A stretch of 64,000 bases of DNA from Streptomyces sp. NRRL F-4489 (GCF_001509485.1 NZ_LLZI01000002.1:44449-108448); one strand, 5' to 3'. Positions 52,794 through 62,566 are shown, numbered from the stretch's first letter. The notes: generated from the letters alone by a model not told the origin. Translations and numbers: made by a program.

Positions 52794-53597
52794 GTGGAGG
52801 CATCCGTGCGCGCGGCGGACGCGGCGCTGAGGGGGCTTCAGTCCCTGGCCCAGGGCTCCCTGGCCCAGGGCGGCGGTTCCGGCTGCCTGGAGCGGAACGA
52901 CTGGATCTGCGGGGAGTATCTGCGCACCCGGAGCCAGGAGTTGCTGTCCGCCACGCTCCAGCACATCGGCATCACGGCGGTCTCGGTGCTCCTCGGGCTG
53001 CTGATCGCCTTCCCGCTGGCGCTGCTGGCGCGGCACCGGCGGGGTGTCGCCGGCCCGGTCCTGGGTCTGACGACGGTGCTGTACACCGTGCCGTCGCTGG
53101 CGATGTTCGCGCTGCTGACGCCGGTGTTCGGGGTCTCCCCGGCGGTGGTCGTCACGGGCCTGGTGCTGTATTCCCTGACGATCCTGGTGCGCAACGTCCT
53201 CGCCGGGCTGGACGCGGTGCCCGCCGAGGTGCGGGAGGCCGCCCGGGGGATGGGCTACGGCCCGGCCCGGCTGCTGCTGGAGGTGGAAGTCCCGCTGGCG
53301 CTGCCCGCGCTGGTGGCCGGTGTGCGGATCGCCACGGTCTCGACGGTGGCGATGACGACGATCGGCTCGGTGGTCGGCTACGGCGGCCTGGGCAACCTCA
53401 TAGCCAGCGGCATGGAGGGCTTCTTCAAGGCGGAGGTGCTGACGGCGTCGGTGCTGTGCGTGCTGCTGGCGCTGGTGGCCGATCTGCTCCTGCTGGGCGT
53501 GCAGCGGCTGCTGACGCCGTGGGCGCGGGCCCGGTCCGGGGGCGGGCGGGGCCGCCGGGTGCGGCGTCCGGCCGCGGTGGCGAAGGCGGTGGGGTGA
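52794..53597 (+). CDS. OpuC-type ABC transporter permease 1
   Basis: The 267-residue permease has the EAA-type segment VPAEVREAARGMGYGPARLLLEVEVPLALPALVAGVRI and about six helices. It forms the pore for osmoprotectant import. GTG 52794 is preferred over GTG 52785 because GGGGGAGG is then about 8 nt upstream. The N-terminal third carries a tandem 15-bp repeat (52842-52871, two copies of TCCCTGGCCCAGGGC) encoding SLAQG twice. Its stop overlaps permease 2. Confidence 0.9.
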   Translation: MEASVRAADAALRGLQSLAQGSLAQGGGSGCLERNDWICGEYLRTRSQELLSATLQHIGITAVSVLLGLLIAFPLALLARHRRGVAGPVLGLTTVLYTVPSLAMFALLTPVFGVSPAVVVTGLVLYSLTILVRNVLAGLDAVPAEVREAARGMGYGPARLLLEVEVPLALPALVAGVRIATVSTVAMTTIGSVVGYGGLGNLIASGMEGFFKAEVLTASVLCVLLALVADLLLLGVQRLLTPWARARSGGGRGRRVRRPAAVAKAVG

Positions 53598-54319
53598 GCG
53601 TGGACGCGATCACGGGAGCCTGGCGGTGGCTGGCCGCGGCCGCCAACTGGTCCGGCGAGAAAGGCGTATGGCACCGCCTCGGGGAGCATCTGTGGCTCAG
53701 CGGGCTGACGCTGCTGATCTCCTGTCTGATAGCCCTGCCGGTGGCGGTGTGGCTGGGCCATATCGGCAAGGGCGGGGCGCTGGCGGTCAATATCTCCAAC
53801 GTCGGGCGGGCGGTGCCCACGTTCGCGGTGCTGGTGCTGCTGACGCTGAGCCCGCTGGGGGCGCACGGCGACTGGCCGACGCTGATCGCGCTGGTGCTGT
53901 TCGCGGTGCCGCCGCTGCTGACCAACGTCCACCTCGGCATCCGGGAGGCGGACCGCGACGCGGTCGAGGCGGCCCGGGGGATGGGGATGTCCGGCCCGCA
54001 GCTGCTGTGGCGGGTGGAGATACCGCTCGCCTATCCGCTGATCATGACGGGGCTGCGCTCGGCCGCGGTCCAGGTGGTGGCCACCGCGACGCTGGCCGCC
54101 ATGGCCGGCGGCGGGGGCCTGGGCCGCATCATCACCGCCGGCTTCGGGAACTACGACACCGCGCAGGTGGTCGCCGGGGCGGTCCTGGTGGCGCTGCTGG
54201 CCCTGCTGGTGGAGGGGGCGCTGGTGCTGCTGGACCGGGCCTGCGACCCGATGCGCGGGCGGCGCCGTGCCGCCCGGGGCAAGGCCCCGGCCCCGGCCCG
54301 GGCCGCCCAATCAGCCTGA
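53594..54319 (+). CDS. OpuC-type ABC transporter permease 2
   Basis: The 241-residue permease has the second copy of the EAA segment, EADRDAVEAARGMGMSGPQLLWRVEIPLAYPLIMTGLRSA, and about five or six helices. GTG 53594 overlaps the previous TGA by 4 bp. Pairs of permeases are typical of the OpuC/OsmF group. The substrate-binding lipoprotein gene follows 25 bp later. Confidence 0.9.
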   Translation: MSVDAITGAWRWLAAAANWSGEKGVWHRLGEHLWLSGLTLLISCLIALPVAVWLGHIGKGGALAVNISNVGRAVPTFAVLVLLTLSPLGAHGDWPTLIALVLFAVPPLLTNVHLGIREADRDAVEAARGMGMSGPQLLWRVEIPLAYPLIMTGLRSAAVQVVATATLAAMAGGGGLGRIITAGFGNYDTAQVVAGAVLVALLALLVEGALVLLDRACDPMRGRRRAARGKAPAPARAAQSA

Positions 54320-54344
54320 TCCGAACGGACGGAGTGGAATTTCC

Positions 54345-55304
54345 ATGAGCAGCACAGCGCGCGCGGCGCGTACCGCGTTCGCCGCGGGCACAGTGGTGGC
54401 GCTGGCCGCCGGGCTGGCCGCGTGCGGCGGGCAGAGCCTGGAGGAGAAGGGCGGCCGGGGCGGCGGGAAGCGCGAGATCGTCATCGGCTCGGCCGGATTC
54501 ACCGAGTCCAAGGTGCTCGCCGAGATCTATTCCCGGGTGCTGGCGGATGCCGGTTACCGCCCCCGGGTGCAGACGCTCACCAATCGCGAACTGTATGAAC
54601 CGGCCCTGGAGAAGGGCCAGATCGATGTCGTTCCGGAATACGCCTCCACCCTCGCGGAATTCCTCAACGCCAAGCAGAACGGCGCGCAGGCGAAGCCGGT
54701 CGCGTCCAGCGACATCGGTACGACGGCGGCGGCGCTTGCGAAGCTCGCCGAAGGGCGCGGACTGAAGGTGCTGGCGGCCGGCCGGGCCACCGACCAGAAC
54801 GCCTTCGCGGTCACCCGGGAATTCGCCGCCGCGCACAAGATCCGTACGCTCTCCGATCTGGGCCGTTCGCAGCAGAAGATCAAACTCGCGGCGGGCGAGG
54901 AGTGCGAGACGCGGGTGTTCTGCAAGCCCGGTCTGGAGAAGACCTACGGCATAGCCGTCGCGGGCATCGACCCCAAGGGCGTGGGCACACCGCAGGCCAA
55001 GCAGGCGGTCAAGGACGGCACCGACCAACTGGTGCTCACCACCACCACGGACGCCACTCTCGACAACTTCGGACTGGTCCTTCTCCAGGACGACAAGAAG
55101 CTCCAGAATGCCGACAACGTCCTCCCGGTGGTGAATGCCAAGAGCGCCGGGGACAAGGAGATCGAGACCGCGCTGAACAAGATCAACAAGGTGCTCACCA
55201 CCGACGACTTGATCAACTTGAACCGCAAGGTCGATGCCGAGCGCTTGAAGCCCGCCGATGTCGCCCAGGCGTATGTGGAGTCCAAGGGACTGGTCAAGAA
55301 GTAA
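54345..55304 (+). CDS. OpuC-type osmoprotectant substrate-binding lipoprotein
   Basis: The 319-residue protein has the lipobox LAACGG (C near residue 27) and the OpuAC/ProX-OsmF fold: IVIGSAGFTESKVLAEIYSRVL, NRELYEPALEKGQIDVVPEYAST, NAFAVTREFAA. It captures glycine betaine-type solutes outside the membrane. ATG 54345 has GGAG 10 nt upstream. Last gene of the transporter operon. Confidence 0.92.
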   Translation: MSSTARAARTAFAAGTVVALAAGLAACGGQSLEEKGGRGGGKREIVIGSAGFTESKVLAEIYSRVLADAGYRPRVQTLTNRELYEPALEKGQIDVVPEYASTLAEFLNAKQNGAQAKPVASSDIGTTAAALAKLAEGRGLKVLAAGRATDQNAFAVTREFAAAHKIRTLSDLGRSQQKIKLAAGEECETRVFCKPGLEKTYGIAVAGIDPKGVGTPQAKQAVKDGTDQLVLTTTTDATLDNFGLVLLQDDKKLQNADNVLPVVNAKSAGDKEIETALNKINKVLTTDDLINLNRKVDAERLKPADVAQAYVESKGLVKK

Positions 55305-55368
55305 CCAGCGGGAAACGGATGCGTATGCGGGGCCCCATAGGTCCCGCACGCACGGTAAGTTTCTGGCC

Positions 55369-56496
55369 ATGTCACGAGGACGCCACCGTCATTCCCCACC
55401 CCTCCACCGGCTGCTTCCTCCCTCGACGGTCGCCGGTGCGTCCATTGCCTGCGCCACGGGCGCGTGGTTCGTCGGCGACGATCTCGTGCAGCGGGTGCTG
55501 GCCGCCGGGGCCGCGGCCGCCGCGGTCACCGGCGCCGTACTGCTGCGCACCTGGGACCGCAAGGCCGGCAAGCGGGTCGCCGAGCTGACCCGGGCCCGGG
55601 CCCGCGACGAGTGGCGCACCGAGGAGCGGATCGCGGAGCTGGAGACGGACGTCGAGGAGGCGCGCGAGATCCGCGCCGCCCTGGACGCCAAACTCCGCGC
55701 CAAGCGCGCCGAACTCGCCCGGCTCCGCAGCGAGCACGCCGCCCTGCTGCGCCGCTACGCCACCGCCGAGACCGAGCGCGCCAGCGCCCTGGAGGGCCGC
55801 CGGCTGCTCGCCATCGAGGCCGCCCAGCCGTCCCCCGGCACCGGCCTGCTCCCGGCCCGCCGCGAACCCGCCGCCGCCCGCCCCGCCGTGGGCCCGGCCC
55901 CGGCCGCGCGGACGGCCGCCACCTTCGCGGAGGCCGACCGGGCGCTGCGCGACCTGGTCCGCAATGCCGCCCGGCAGCGCGCCGGCGAGCGGGCCGAGGA
56001 CCGGGACGGCGAACGGAACGGCGCGGGCCCGCGCGGGAAGTCCGAGGCCCCCGCCGAGGGGAAGTCCCCGGCGGCCGCCGCACACGGGGCGGGCGGGCCG
56101 GCGCTCCGCCCGGTGCCGGCCGCCGCCGCGATCGCCCCCGCCCGCCCGGCCGTCTCCCGCGCGCTCGGCGGCTTCGACTTCTTCGGCAACGCCGCGGTGC
56201 CCCGCCGCCAGCCGTCCGCGCCCCTGGAGGAGGACCTGGCGGACGTCGTGGGCGACGAGGCGGTCGCCGAGCAGTCGGCGCGCGCGGAGGCGCGTACGGG
56301 GGTCCGTACGGAGGCTCGTACGGCCGCCGGTGTCGCCGGGGCCGCGGAGGGCGCGGCGGACGGCGGCGCGGCGGACGGGGCACCGGCCGCGGCCGAGGGG
56401 GCGACCACCCACGGCGCGGGCGAGGTCATCGACCTGACCGCCCACGACGAGACCGAACAGCTCGACCTCGCGGAACTGCGCACCGCGATCTCCTGA
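55369..56496 (+). CDS. membrane-associated coiled-coil protein of unknown function
   Basis: The 375-residue protein has two N-terminal hydrophobic segments (about 20-60) and a charged Glu/Arg-rich coiled coil (about 75-140). A long Ala/Pro-rich disordered region follows, and the C-terminus holds acidic motifs (EVIDLTAHDETEQLDLAEL). I recognise no enzyme family. The layout suggests a structural or adaptor protein at the envelope. Start ATG 55369. It lies after the osmoprotectant transporter but has no clear link. Confidence 0.7.
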   Translation: MSRGRHRHSPPLHRLLPPSTVAGASIACATGAWFVGDDLVQRVLAAGAAAAAVTGAVLLRTWDRKAGKRVAELTRARARDEWRTEERIAELETDVEEAREIRAALDAKLRAKRAELARLRSEHAALLRRYATAETERASALEGRRLLAIEAAQPSPGTGLLPARREPAAARPAVGPAPAARTAATFAEADRALRDLVRNAARQRAGERAEDRDGERNGAGPRGKSEAPAEGKSPAAAAHGAGGPALRPVPAAAAIAPARPAVSRALGGFDFFGNAAVPRRQPSAPLEEDLADVVGDEAVAEQSARAEARTGVRTEARTAAGVAGAAEGAADGGAADGAPAAAEGATTHGAGEVIDLTAHDETEQLDLAELRTAIS

Positions 56497-56552
56497 CCCG
56501 GGTACCGGGTACCGGGTGCCGCACGAGGCGTCCCGCACCCGGTGCCACGACG

Positions 56553-56587
56553 GCGGGCGCCGCCCACAGGCTGTGGACGGCGCCCGC
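56553..56587. terminator. hairpin between coiled-coil gene and nuoD2
   Basis: 17-bp stem (56553-56569 with 56571-56587, one mismatch) around a single G, between convergent genes, followed by CTTC. Probably a bidirectional terminator. Confidence 0.6.
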
Positions 56588-56672
56588 TTCGGCGTCTTAC
56601 CGCGGTGACTTACGGGGGCGTGGGCCGGGGGCGCGCCCTGCGCCCTCGTGCCGATCGCCGGTCATGCGCCGG

Positions 56673-57815
56673 TCACTTGTCGATGTCGCCGACCACGAAG
56701 AACATCGAGCCCAGGATGGCCACCATGTCGGCGACCAGGGTGCCCGGCAGCAGCTCCGTCAGCGCCTGGATGTTGTTGTACGACGCCGAGCGCAGCTTGA
56801 GGCGGTACGGGGTCTTCTCGCCCTTGGAGACGAGGTAGTAGCCGTTGATGCCGAGGGGGTTCTCGGTCCAGGCGTAGGTGGCGCCCTCCGGGGCCTTGAG
56901 GACCTTCGGCAGCCGCTGGTTGATCGGCCCGGGCGGCAGCTCCGCGATGCGGTCCAGGCAGGCGTCGGCGAGGTCGAGGGAGTTGTGGGTCTGCTCCAGC
57001 AGGCACTCGAAGCGCGCCAGGCAGTCGCCCTCCTCCCTGGTGACGACCTTGAGCACCGTCCCCAGTTCCCCGTACGCCAGATACGGCTCGTCGCGCCGCA
57101 GGTCGAAGTCCACCCCGGAGGCGCGGGCGATCGGCCCGGAGACGCCGTAGGCGTGCACCGCCTCCCGGGAGAGGACCCCGACGCCCCGGGTGCGGCCGCG
57201 GAAGATCTCGTTCCCGAGGACGAGGTTGTCGAAGACGTCCATACGGGAGCGGACGTCGGCGACCGCCTGCCGGGCCCGGCCGAGCCAGCCGGCCGGCAGG
57301 TCCTCCTTCAGCCCGCCGACCCGGTTGAACATGTAGTGCATCCGGCCGCCGGAGACCTCCTCCATGACCGTCTGCAACTCCTCCCGCTCCCGGAAGGCGT
57401 AGAAGACCGGGGTGATTCCGCCCAGTTCGAGCGGATACGAGCCGAGGAACATCAGGTGGTTCAGGACGCGGTTCAGCTCGGCGAGGAGCGTACGGGTCCA
57501 CACCGCGCGCTCGGGGACCTCCATGCCGAGCATCCGCTCGACGCCGAGGACCACACCCAGCTCGTTGGAGAACGCCGACAGCCAGTCGTGGCGGTTGGCG
57601 AGCATGATGATCTGGCGGTAGTCGCGGGCCTCGAAGAGCTTCTCGGCGCCCCGGTGCATATAGCCGATCACCGGCTCGGCCTCCCGGATGCGCTCCCCGT
57701 CCAGGACCAGGCGCAGCCGCAGCACGCCGTGCGTCGAGGGGTGCTGGGGGCCGATGTTCAGCACCATGTCGGTGCTCTCCGCCGCGCCGCCGATGCCGAC
57801 CGTCGTCTCCGTCAT
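56673..57815 (-). CDS. nuoD2: NADH-quinone oxidoreductase subunit D-like protein (NuoD2)
   Basis: The 380-residue 49-kDa/NuoD-family protein has [38 protein letters not shown] and [17 protein letters not shown]. NuoD forms part of the quinone site of complex I. It is an isolated copy with no other nuo genes nearby and is shorter than usual NuoD (about 440). Streptomyces carries such an extra nuoD2 besides the nuo operon; whether it enters a complex is unknown. ATG 57815 is preferred over GTG 57821. Confidence 0.92.
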   Translation of the reverse strand: MTETTVGIGGAAESTDMVLNIGPQHPSTHGVLRLRLVLDGERIREAEPVIGYMHRGAEKLFEARDYRQIIMLANRHDWLSAFSNELGVVLGVERMLGMEVPERAVWTRTLLAELNRVLNHLMFLGSYPLELGGITPVFYAFREREELQTVMEEVSGGRMHYMFNRVGGLKEDLPAGWLGRARQAVADVRSRMDVFDNLVLGNEIFRGRTRGVGVLSREAVHAYGVSGPIARASGVDFDLRRDEPYLAYGELGTVLKVVTREEGDCLARFECLLEQTHNSLDLADACLDRIAELPPGPINQRLPKVLKAPEGATYAWTENPLGINGYYLVSKGEKTPYRLKLRSASYNNIQALTELLPGTLVADMVAILGSMFFVVGDIDK

Positions 57816-58038
57816 GGTCACAGTGTCGCAGGGTGGCGCGGGGTGGGGCGGGGTGGTCCGTGGTGTGGAACGTGCGGGACCGAAGGGCGGGCCGGGGGTC
57901 GGTGCGGGGCTCAGGCCACGGCTTCTTCCGCGGCTTGGACCGGGGCGCGCTCCACGGCTTGTTCCAGGGCTCGGGCCGGGGCGCTGAGCCGGGGTCGCTC
58001 AGCCGGGGCCGGTCGGCGCGGGCCGCTCAGGGGGCTCG

Positions 58039-59235
58039 TCAGTCGGAGCGGCCGGAGGTGAGCAGTCCGGCGCAGGCGGTGCCGCCGGCCGGCTCCAGCA
58101 GCCAGCCGAAGCCGCCCAGCCCGGCCGGATCGGTCAGCTCCGCGGCCTCCCCGGCCCGGCCGAGTGCCCGGAGGTACCCGGCCGGGTCGGTGGCGGCCAG
58201 GGAGAGCGGCGGGCGCCCGCCGGAGACGCCCAGGGCGTGCAGCGCGGCGCGCTGGGTCAGCAGCTCGGCGCCCGGCCCGGCGCAGGCGTCCAGCGCCACA
58301 TGCGCGGTGATGTCGCAGCTGCCGTCCGGTACCGGGGGCACCTCGCGGCCCGCCCGGAAGCCGGTGAGGGTGCCGAACGGGGGGCGGTCGGCGCGCCGGT
58401 GGGCGTAGTCGGCGGTGACCGCCAGCCCGGCGCGCAGGGTGCGGACGGCGCGCGCCCAGGCGGCGTCCCGGGGGCGGCCGATCTCGGCGCGCGTACCGGG
58501 GGCGGGGCGGGGCCCCGCGGCGTCCGGGACGGCCTGCGGCCACCACCGGGCGAGCCAGTCGGCGTCCGGCCCGTCCACCGGGGCGCCGAGGCGTTCGGTG
58601 CCGTCGGCGCGGACCAGGACACGGCGCGGTACGCCGTCGGCGTCGGTCTCGGCGACGTCCAGCGGCACGTTGTCCAGCCACTCGTTGGCGAACAGCAGGC
58701 CGGTGAGCGAGTCCGGCGCGGGCAGCGCGGCGCGCCAGTCGATCCGGGGGTCGAGCCCCTGGGGGCGCGGGGCGCGTTCCACGGCGTACGGGCGGACGCG
58801 CGCGGCCACCTCCTCCGGGAGCGCGGCCAGCACACCGGTCAGCAGCTCGCCGCGGCCCGCGCCGACGTCGACCAGGGCCAGCTCGTCCGGGTGGCCGAGG
58901 GCGGCGTCGACGCGGCGGAGGAGGGTGGCGACGGCGCCCGCGTAGAGGGGGGAGGCGTGCACGGAGGTGCGGAAGTGGCCGGCGGGGCCGGGGCCGCCGG
59001 GGCGGGTGTAGAAGCCGTTGGGACCGTAGAGGGCTTGTTCGGCGGCGTCGCGCCAGGTGCGCCACGGGGTGTCGGCGGGGGCATCGGCGGCGGTATCGGA
59101 CGGGCCGGCCGGCGGGGTGTCCGTGGCGCCGCCGGGCTCGTCCGCCGCCGTCGCGGGCGCCTCAGACGTCCCGCCTGCCTCTGCCGCCCCGTGTGGCCCT
59201 GCCGCCCTGCGTCCCTCTGCCGTCACACGCCCCAC
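58039..59235 (-). CDS. MidA-like SAM-dependent methyltransferase (DUF185)
   Basis: The 398-residue protein has [19 protein letters not shown] as the SAM loop and [15 protein letters not shown], a DUF185/MidA signature. MidA (NDUFAF7) dimethylates an arginine in the 49-kDa (NuoD) subunit of mitochondrial complex I. The neighbouring nuoD2 is therefore a plausible substrate gene, and the proximity supports the guess. The N-terminus is Ala/Gly-rich, disordered and of uncertain start. Confidence 0.82.
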   Translation of the reverse strand: MGRVTAEGRRAAGPHGAAEAGGTSEAPATAADEPGGATDTPPAGPSDTAADAPADTPWRTWRDAAEQALYGPNGFYTRPGGPGPAGHFRTSVHASPLYAGAVATLLRRVDAALGHPDELALVDVGAGRGELLTGVLAALPEEVAARVRPYAVERAPRPQGLDPRIDWRAALPAPDSLTGLLFANEWLDNVPLDVAETDADGVPRRVLVRADGTERLGAPVDGPDADWLARWWPQAVPDAAGPRPAPGTRAEIGRPRDAAWARAVRTLRAGLAVTADYAHRRADRPPFGTLTGFRAGREVPPVPDGSCDITAHVALDACAGPGAELLTQRAALHALGVSGGRPPLSLAATDPAGYLRALGRAGEAAELTDPAGLGGFGWLLEPAGGTACAGLLTSGRSD

Positions 59236-59509
59236 GGTACGGGCCCCCGGCCACGACCGGGCTCAGTCCCCAGTCAACCCGTAGGGTGACGGCGCCCGCC
59301 GGTATGAGCCGCACCGACGCGGAAAACCCCTGGTCAAGGCCCCGGCCGACCGCCCGGCGCCGGCCCCTCCGCATCCGGCGCCCACCGGTCAACCCCAGGC
59401 GCGACACAAATGGCGCAGGCGGCCTCCACCTTGGGGAGTAGAGGGCCTTGAAGAGGATCGCCCCTCCGGTTGACTCCGGCGCCCCTCCGCGCTGCCTACG
59501 CTGGGTTAC

Positions 59510-60715
59510 GTGCAGCGCCTCTATGACTTCTTCCGCAGGCACCCGACGGGGGTGGACAGCTTCTGGGCTTTCCTCCTCTTCGGGTTCAACGGCCTGTGGG
59601 CCGTCAGCCAGACGGGCATGCGGGCCAAGATCGTCGCCCTGGTCCTCACGCTCGGCCTGTGCCTGGTCATCGCGCTGCGCCGCAAGTACCCGGTCAAGAT
59701 GCTGCTGCTGGCCGCCGCCCTCGGCATCGGCCAGCTGGTGCTGAACATCCGGCCCCACCCCGGCGACTTCGCCCTCCTGGTGATCATCTACACCGTCGCC
59801 TCCGAGACCTCCGCCCGCCGCTGGGCCTCACGCTTCGCACTGGTCGGCGCCCTGCTCGGCCCCTCCCTCTCCCAGCTCCGCTTCCGGGAGAATCCCGTCG
59901 CCCTGCCGCTGTGGGCGACGCTGTTCTTCATGGGGCTGCTCACCGTCCCGTTCGTCCTGGCCTGGGTCCTCGGCGACTCGATACGCACCCGCCGCGCGTA
60001 CTGGGCCCAGCTGGAGGAGAAGGCCACCCGGCTCGAGCGGGAGCGCGAGGCGCAGTCCCGGATAGCGGTCGCCGCCGAGCGCGCCCGTATCGCCCGCGAG
60101 CTGCACGACGTCGTCGCGCACAACGTCTCGGTGATGGTCGTCCAGGCCGACGGCGCCGCCTACGTCATGGACACCGCGCCCGACCAGGCCCGGCAGGCGC
60201 TGGAGACGATCTCCGGCACGGGTCGGCAGGCGCTCGCCGAGATGCGCCGGCTGCTGGGCGTGCTGCGCACCGGCGAGCAGGCCGAGGGCGGGGAGTACGT
60301 CCCGCAGCCCGGCGTCGAGCAGCTCGCCGACCTCATAGACCAGGTGCGGGGCGCCGGGCTGCCGGTGGACTTCCGGGTGACCGGCGAGCCGCGCGCGCTG
60401 CCCAGCAGCGTCGAGCTGACCGCGTACCGCATCGTGCAGGAGGCGCTGACCAACACCCGCAAGCACGGCGGCCCCGGCGTCAGCGCCACCGTCCGCCTCA
60501 CCTACCGCGATGACGACCTCGATCTGCTGGTCGAGGACGACGGCCGCGGCGCGCAGCACAAGCTGTACGAATCGGGCGGCGAGGACGGCCTCGGCCACGG
60601 CCTGATCGGTATGCGCGAACGGGTCGGCATGGTCGGCGGCCTCCTGGACGCCGGCCCGCGTCCCGGCGGCGGCTTCCGCGTCAACGCCGTCCTGCCGCTG
60701 AAGGCGGACCGGTGA
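59510..60715 (+). CDS. sensor histidine kinase (HisKA_3/NarX type)
   Basis: The 401-residue kinase has about four to five helices (about 15-155), a short linker coiled coil (165-190), phospho-acceptor H199 in RELHDVVAHNVSVMVVQ, and a HATPase_c ATP site (VQEALTNTRKHGG; EDDGRG; GHGLIGMRERV). GTG 59510 has no ribosome site, and TACGCT (59496-59501) looks like a -10 box, so the mRNA may be leaderless. The response regulator gene follows after 127 bp and is its likely partner. Confidence 0.92.
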   Translation: MQRLYDFFRRHPTGVDSFWAFLLFGFNGLWAVSQTGMRAKIVALVLTLGLCLVIALRRKYPVKMLLLAAALGIGQLVLNIRPHPGDFALLVIIYTVASETSARRWASRFALVGALLGPSLSQLRFRENPVALPLWATLFFMGLLTVPFVLAWVLGDSIRTRRAYWAQLEEKATRLEREREAQSRIAVAAERARIARELHDVVAHNVSVMVVQADGAAYVMDTAPDQARQALETISGTGRQALAEMRRLLGVLRTGEQAEGGEYVPQPGVEQLADLIDQVRGAGLPVDFRVTGEPRALPSSVELTAYRIVQEALTNTRKHGGPGVSATVRLTYRDDDLDLLVEDDGRGAQHKLYESGGEDGLGHGLIGMRERVGMVGGLLDAGPRPGGGFRVNAVLPLKADR

Positions 60716-60842
60716 GGCACCGGCGGCCCCGCCCGTACGTTCCCGGGGTGGCCGCCCTCGGCCGAGCCCCGCGCCCCGGCCCCGTACGCCCACCTCACCC
60801 CCTCCGCCCACCCCGGCCGACCCCTGAAGGGATCCCCCTGCC

Positions 60843-61523
60843 ATGACCATCCGCGTGATGCTCGTCGACGACCAGGCGCTGCTGCGCACCGGTTTCCGGA
60901 TGGTGCTGGCCGCACAGCCCGATATGGAGGTCGTCGCCGAGGCCGGGGACGGGGCCGAGGCCCTGGAGGTGCTGCGGACCGCCCAGGTGGACGTGATCCT
61001 CATGGACGTCCGGATGCCGCAGATGGACGGCGTCGAGGCCACCCGCCGGATCTGCGGCGGCGGCCAGCCGGCGGGCGCCCCGAAGGTCCTCATCCTGACC
61101 ACCTTCGACCTGGACGAGTACGCCTTCTCCGCGCTGAAGGCCGGGGCCAGCGGCTTCATGCTCAAGGACGTACCGCCGGGCGAACTCCTCGCCGCGATCC
61201 GCGCGGTGCACAGCGGCGACGCGGTCGTCGCGCCGTCCACCACCCGCCGGCTCCTGGACCGCTTCACGCCGATGCTGCCCGCCACCGGCGAGCCCGCGCG
61301 TCCCGAGCTGGGGCGGCTGACGGAGCGCGAGCGGGAGGTGCTGCTGCTGGTCGCCCAGGGCCTGTCGAACGGCGAGATCGCGGCGCGGCTCGTGCTCTCC
61401 GAGGCCACGGTCAAGACCCACGTGGGCCGCATCCTGACCAAGCTCAACCTCCGCGACCGCGTCCAGGCCGTGGTCCTGGCGTACGAGACGGGGCTGGTCA
61501 GGGCGGGCGGCGCGGGGGCGTAG
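60843..61523 (+). CDS. NarL/FixJ-type response regulator
   Basis: The 226-residue regulator has D9/D10, phospho-acceptor D55 (LMDVRMPQ), T86/T87 and K108 in the receiver, and a LuxR HTH (LSNGEIAARLVLSEATVKTHVGRILTKLN). It pairs with the upstream histidine kinase. ATG 60843 has GAAGGG about 12 nt upstream. Its stop codon is inside a short tandem repeat (61520). Confidence 0.93.
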   Translation: MTIRVMLVDDQALLRTGFRMVLAAQPDMEVVAEAGDGAEALEVLRTAQVDVILMDVRMPQMDGVEATRRICGGGQPAGAPKVLILTTFDLDEYAFSALKAGASGFMLKDVPPGELLAAIRAVHSGDAVVAPSTTRRLLDRFTPMLPATGEPARPELGRLTEREREVLLLVAQGLSNGEIAARLVLSEATVKTHVGRILTKLNLRDRVQAVVLAYETGLVRAGGAGA

Positions 61524-61555
61524 GCGCGTAGGCACGTAGGCACGTAGGCACGTAG
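61520..61555. repeat. 8-bp tandem repeat GTAGGCAC
   Basis: About 4.5 copies: GTAGGCGC then three perfect GTAGGCAC and a partial GTAG. The stop codon TAG of the response regulator lies in the first copy. The tract is non-coding otherwise and prone to slippage. Confidence 0.85.
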
Positions 61556-61640
61556 CGGTTGGGGGGACCTCCGGGCCTCCCCGGGCTGGCCGGAACGGGG
61601 CCTTGACGCGAACACGTAAACGAGCGCACATTGACGCACC

Positions 61641-61659
61641 GTAAGGAAACTTTCCTAAC
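61641..61659. promoter_or_regulatory. palindromic operator upstream of chitosanase
   Basis: GTAAGGAAACTTTCCTAAC is nearly symmetric around AGGAAA-CT-TTCCT, lying 15 bp before the GTG start and just before the GAGGAG ribosome site. It resembles the operator I recall for CsnR-type regulators upstream of actinobacterial chitosanase genes. A repressor bound here would block transcription or translation. Confidence 0.7.
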
Positions 61660-61673
61660 AGAGGAGTTTTCCT

Positions 61674-62390
61674 GTGCGCAGCAGAACGCTCGTCCTCGCC
61701 ACCGCCTCCGGCGCCGCCCTCCTCGCCGCCGCGGCCCTCCCCGCCACCGCCCAGCCGGCCGCCCACCGCGCCGCGCCCGCCGCCCGGCACGCCCCGCTCC
61801 AGGAGGGCTCGGTATCGGCGTCCCAGCTGCTCGCCAAGCTCAAGGGCTGTTCGCAGCTGTCGCACGGCAAATACAGCACCGACGAGGGCACCCCCGCCAC
61901 CGTCCCGGTCTGCGGCAAGAACGGCGCGGTCTTCTGGAAGGCCGATATGGACATCGACTGCGACGGCCAGATCACCGCGCAGTGCAACGCGAAAACGGAC
62001 CCCTGGTTCCAGGACGACACCCGCTTCCACCAGTCCGACGGCAAACCGCTGAACGCCGCCCAGCTCCCCTACGTCGTGGTGCCCAGCGCCAGCGGCATCT
62101 GGAACTACGAGTCCGCCGGCATCAAGGGCGGCGGCGTGGTCGCGGTCATCTACAACAACCAGGTCGAGTACGCCGTCGTCGGCGACACCGGCCCCAACAA
62201 GATCATCGGCGAGGCGTCGTACGCGGCCGCCAAGGCCCTGGGCATCGACCCCGACCCGGAGAACGGCGGCGCCGATTCCGGCGTCACCTACCTGCTGTTC
62301 ACCAACTCCCAGGCGTCGCCGATCGAGAACCACGCCGCCGCGGTCAGCCGCGGCGACGCCCTGGCCAAGAAGTTCCTCCAGGAGAACTGA
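61674..62390 (+). CDS. secreted GH75-family chitosanase
   Basis: The 238-residue enzyme has a signal peptide (1-26), followed by the GH75 fold: AVFWKADMDIDCDGQITAQCNAKTDPWFQDDT, LNAAQLPYVVVP and VAVIYNNQVEYAVVGDTGPNKIIGEAS. GH75 chitosanases use an Asp/Glu pair to hydrolyse beta-1,4-glucosamine links; the aspartates in DIDCDGQ and the glutamate in GEASYA are candidates. The palindromic operator suggests induction by chitosan products. GTG 61674 has GAGGAG 8 nt upstream. Confidence 0.9.
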   Translation: MRSRTLVLATASGAALLAAAALPATAQPAAHRAAPAARHAPLQEGSVSASQLLAKLKGCSQLSHGKYSTDEGTPATVPVCGKNGAVFWKADMDIDCDGQITAQCNAKTDPWFQDDTRFHQSDGKPLNAAQLPYVVVPSASGIWNYESAGIKGGGVVAVIYNNQVEYAVVGDTGPNKIIGEASYAAAKALGIDPDPENGGADSGVTYLLFTNSQASPIENHAAAVSRGDALAKKFLQEN

Positions 62391-62566
62391 TCAGCCGGGT
62401 GGCGGGGGCGAGGGAATGGGGGAATCGGCCGCCGGGGCGGTCCGTACGCTCAGCGCCGTACGCCGTTGAGCCGACGCGGCCGCGGCACGGCCCCAACTCG
62501 TCGCTCAGGGCGCCGACACCGACGTAGCGCGCGATCGCCCGCAGCGGCGTGGCGCACGCCCGCCGA

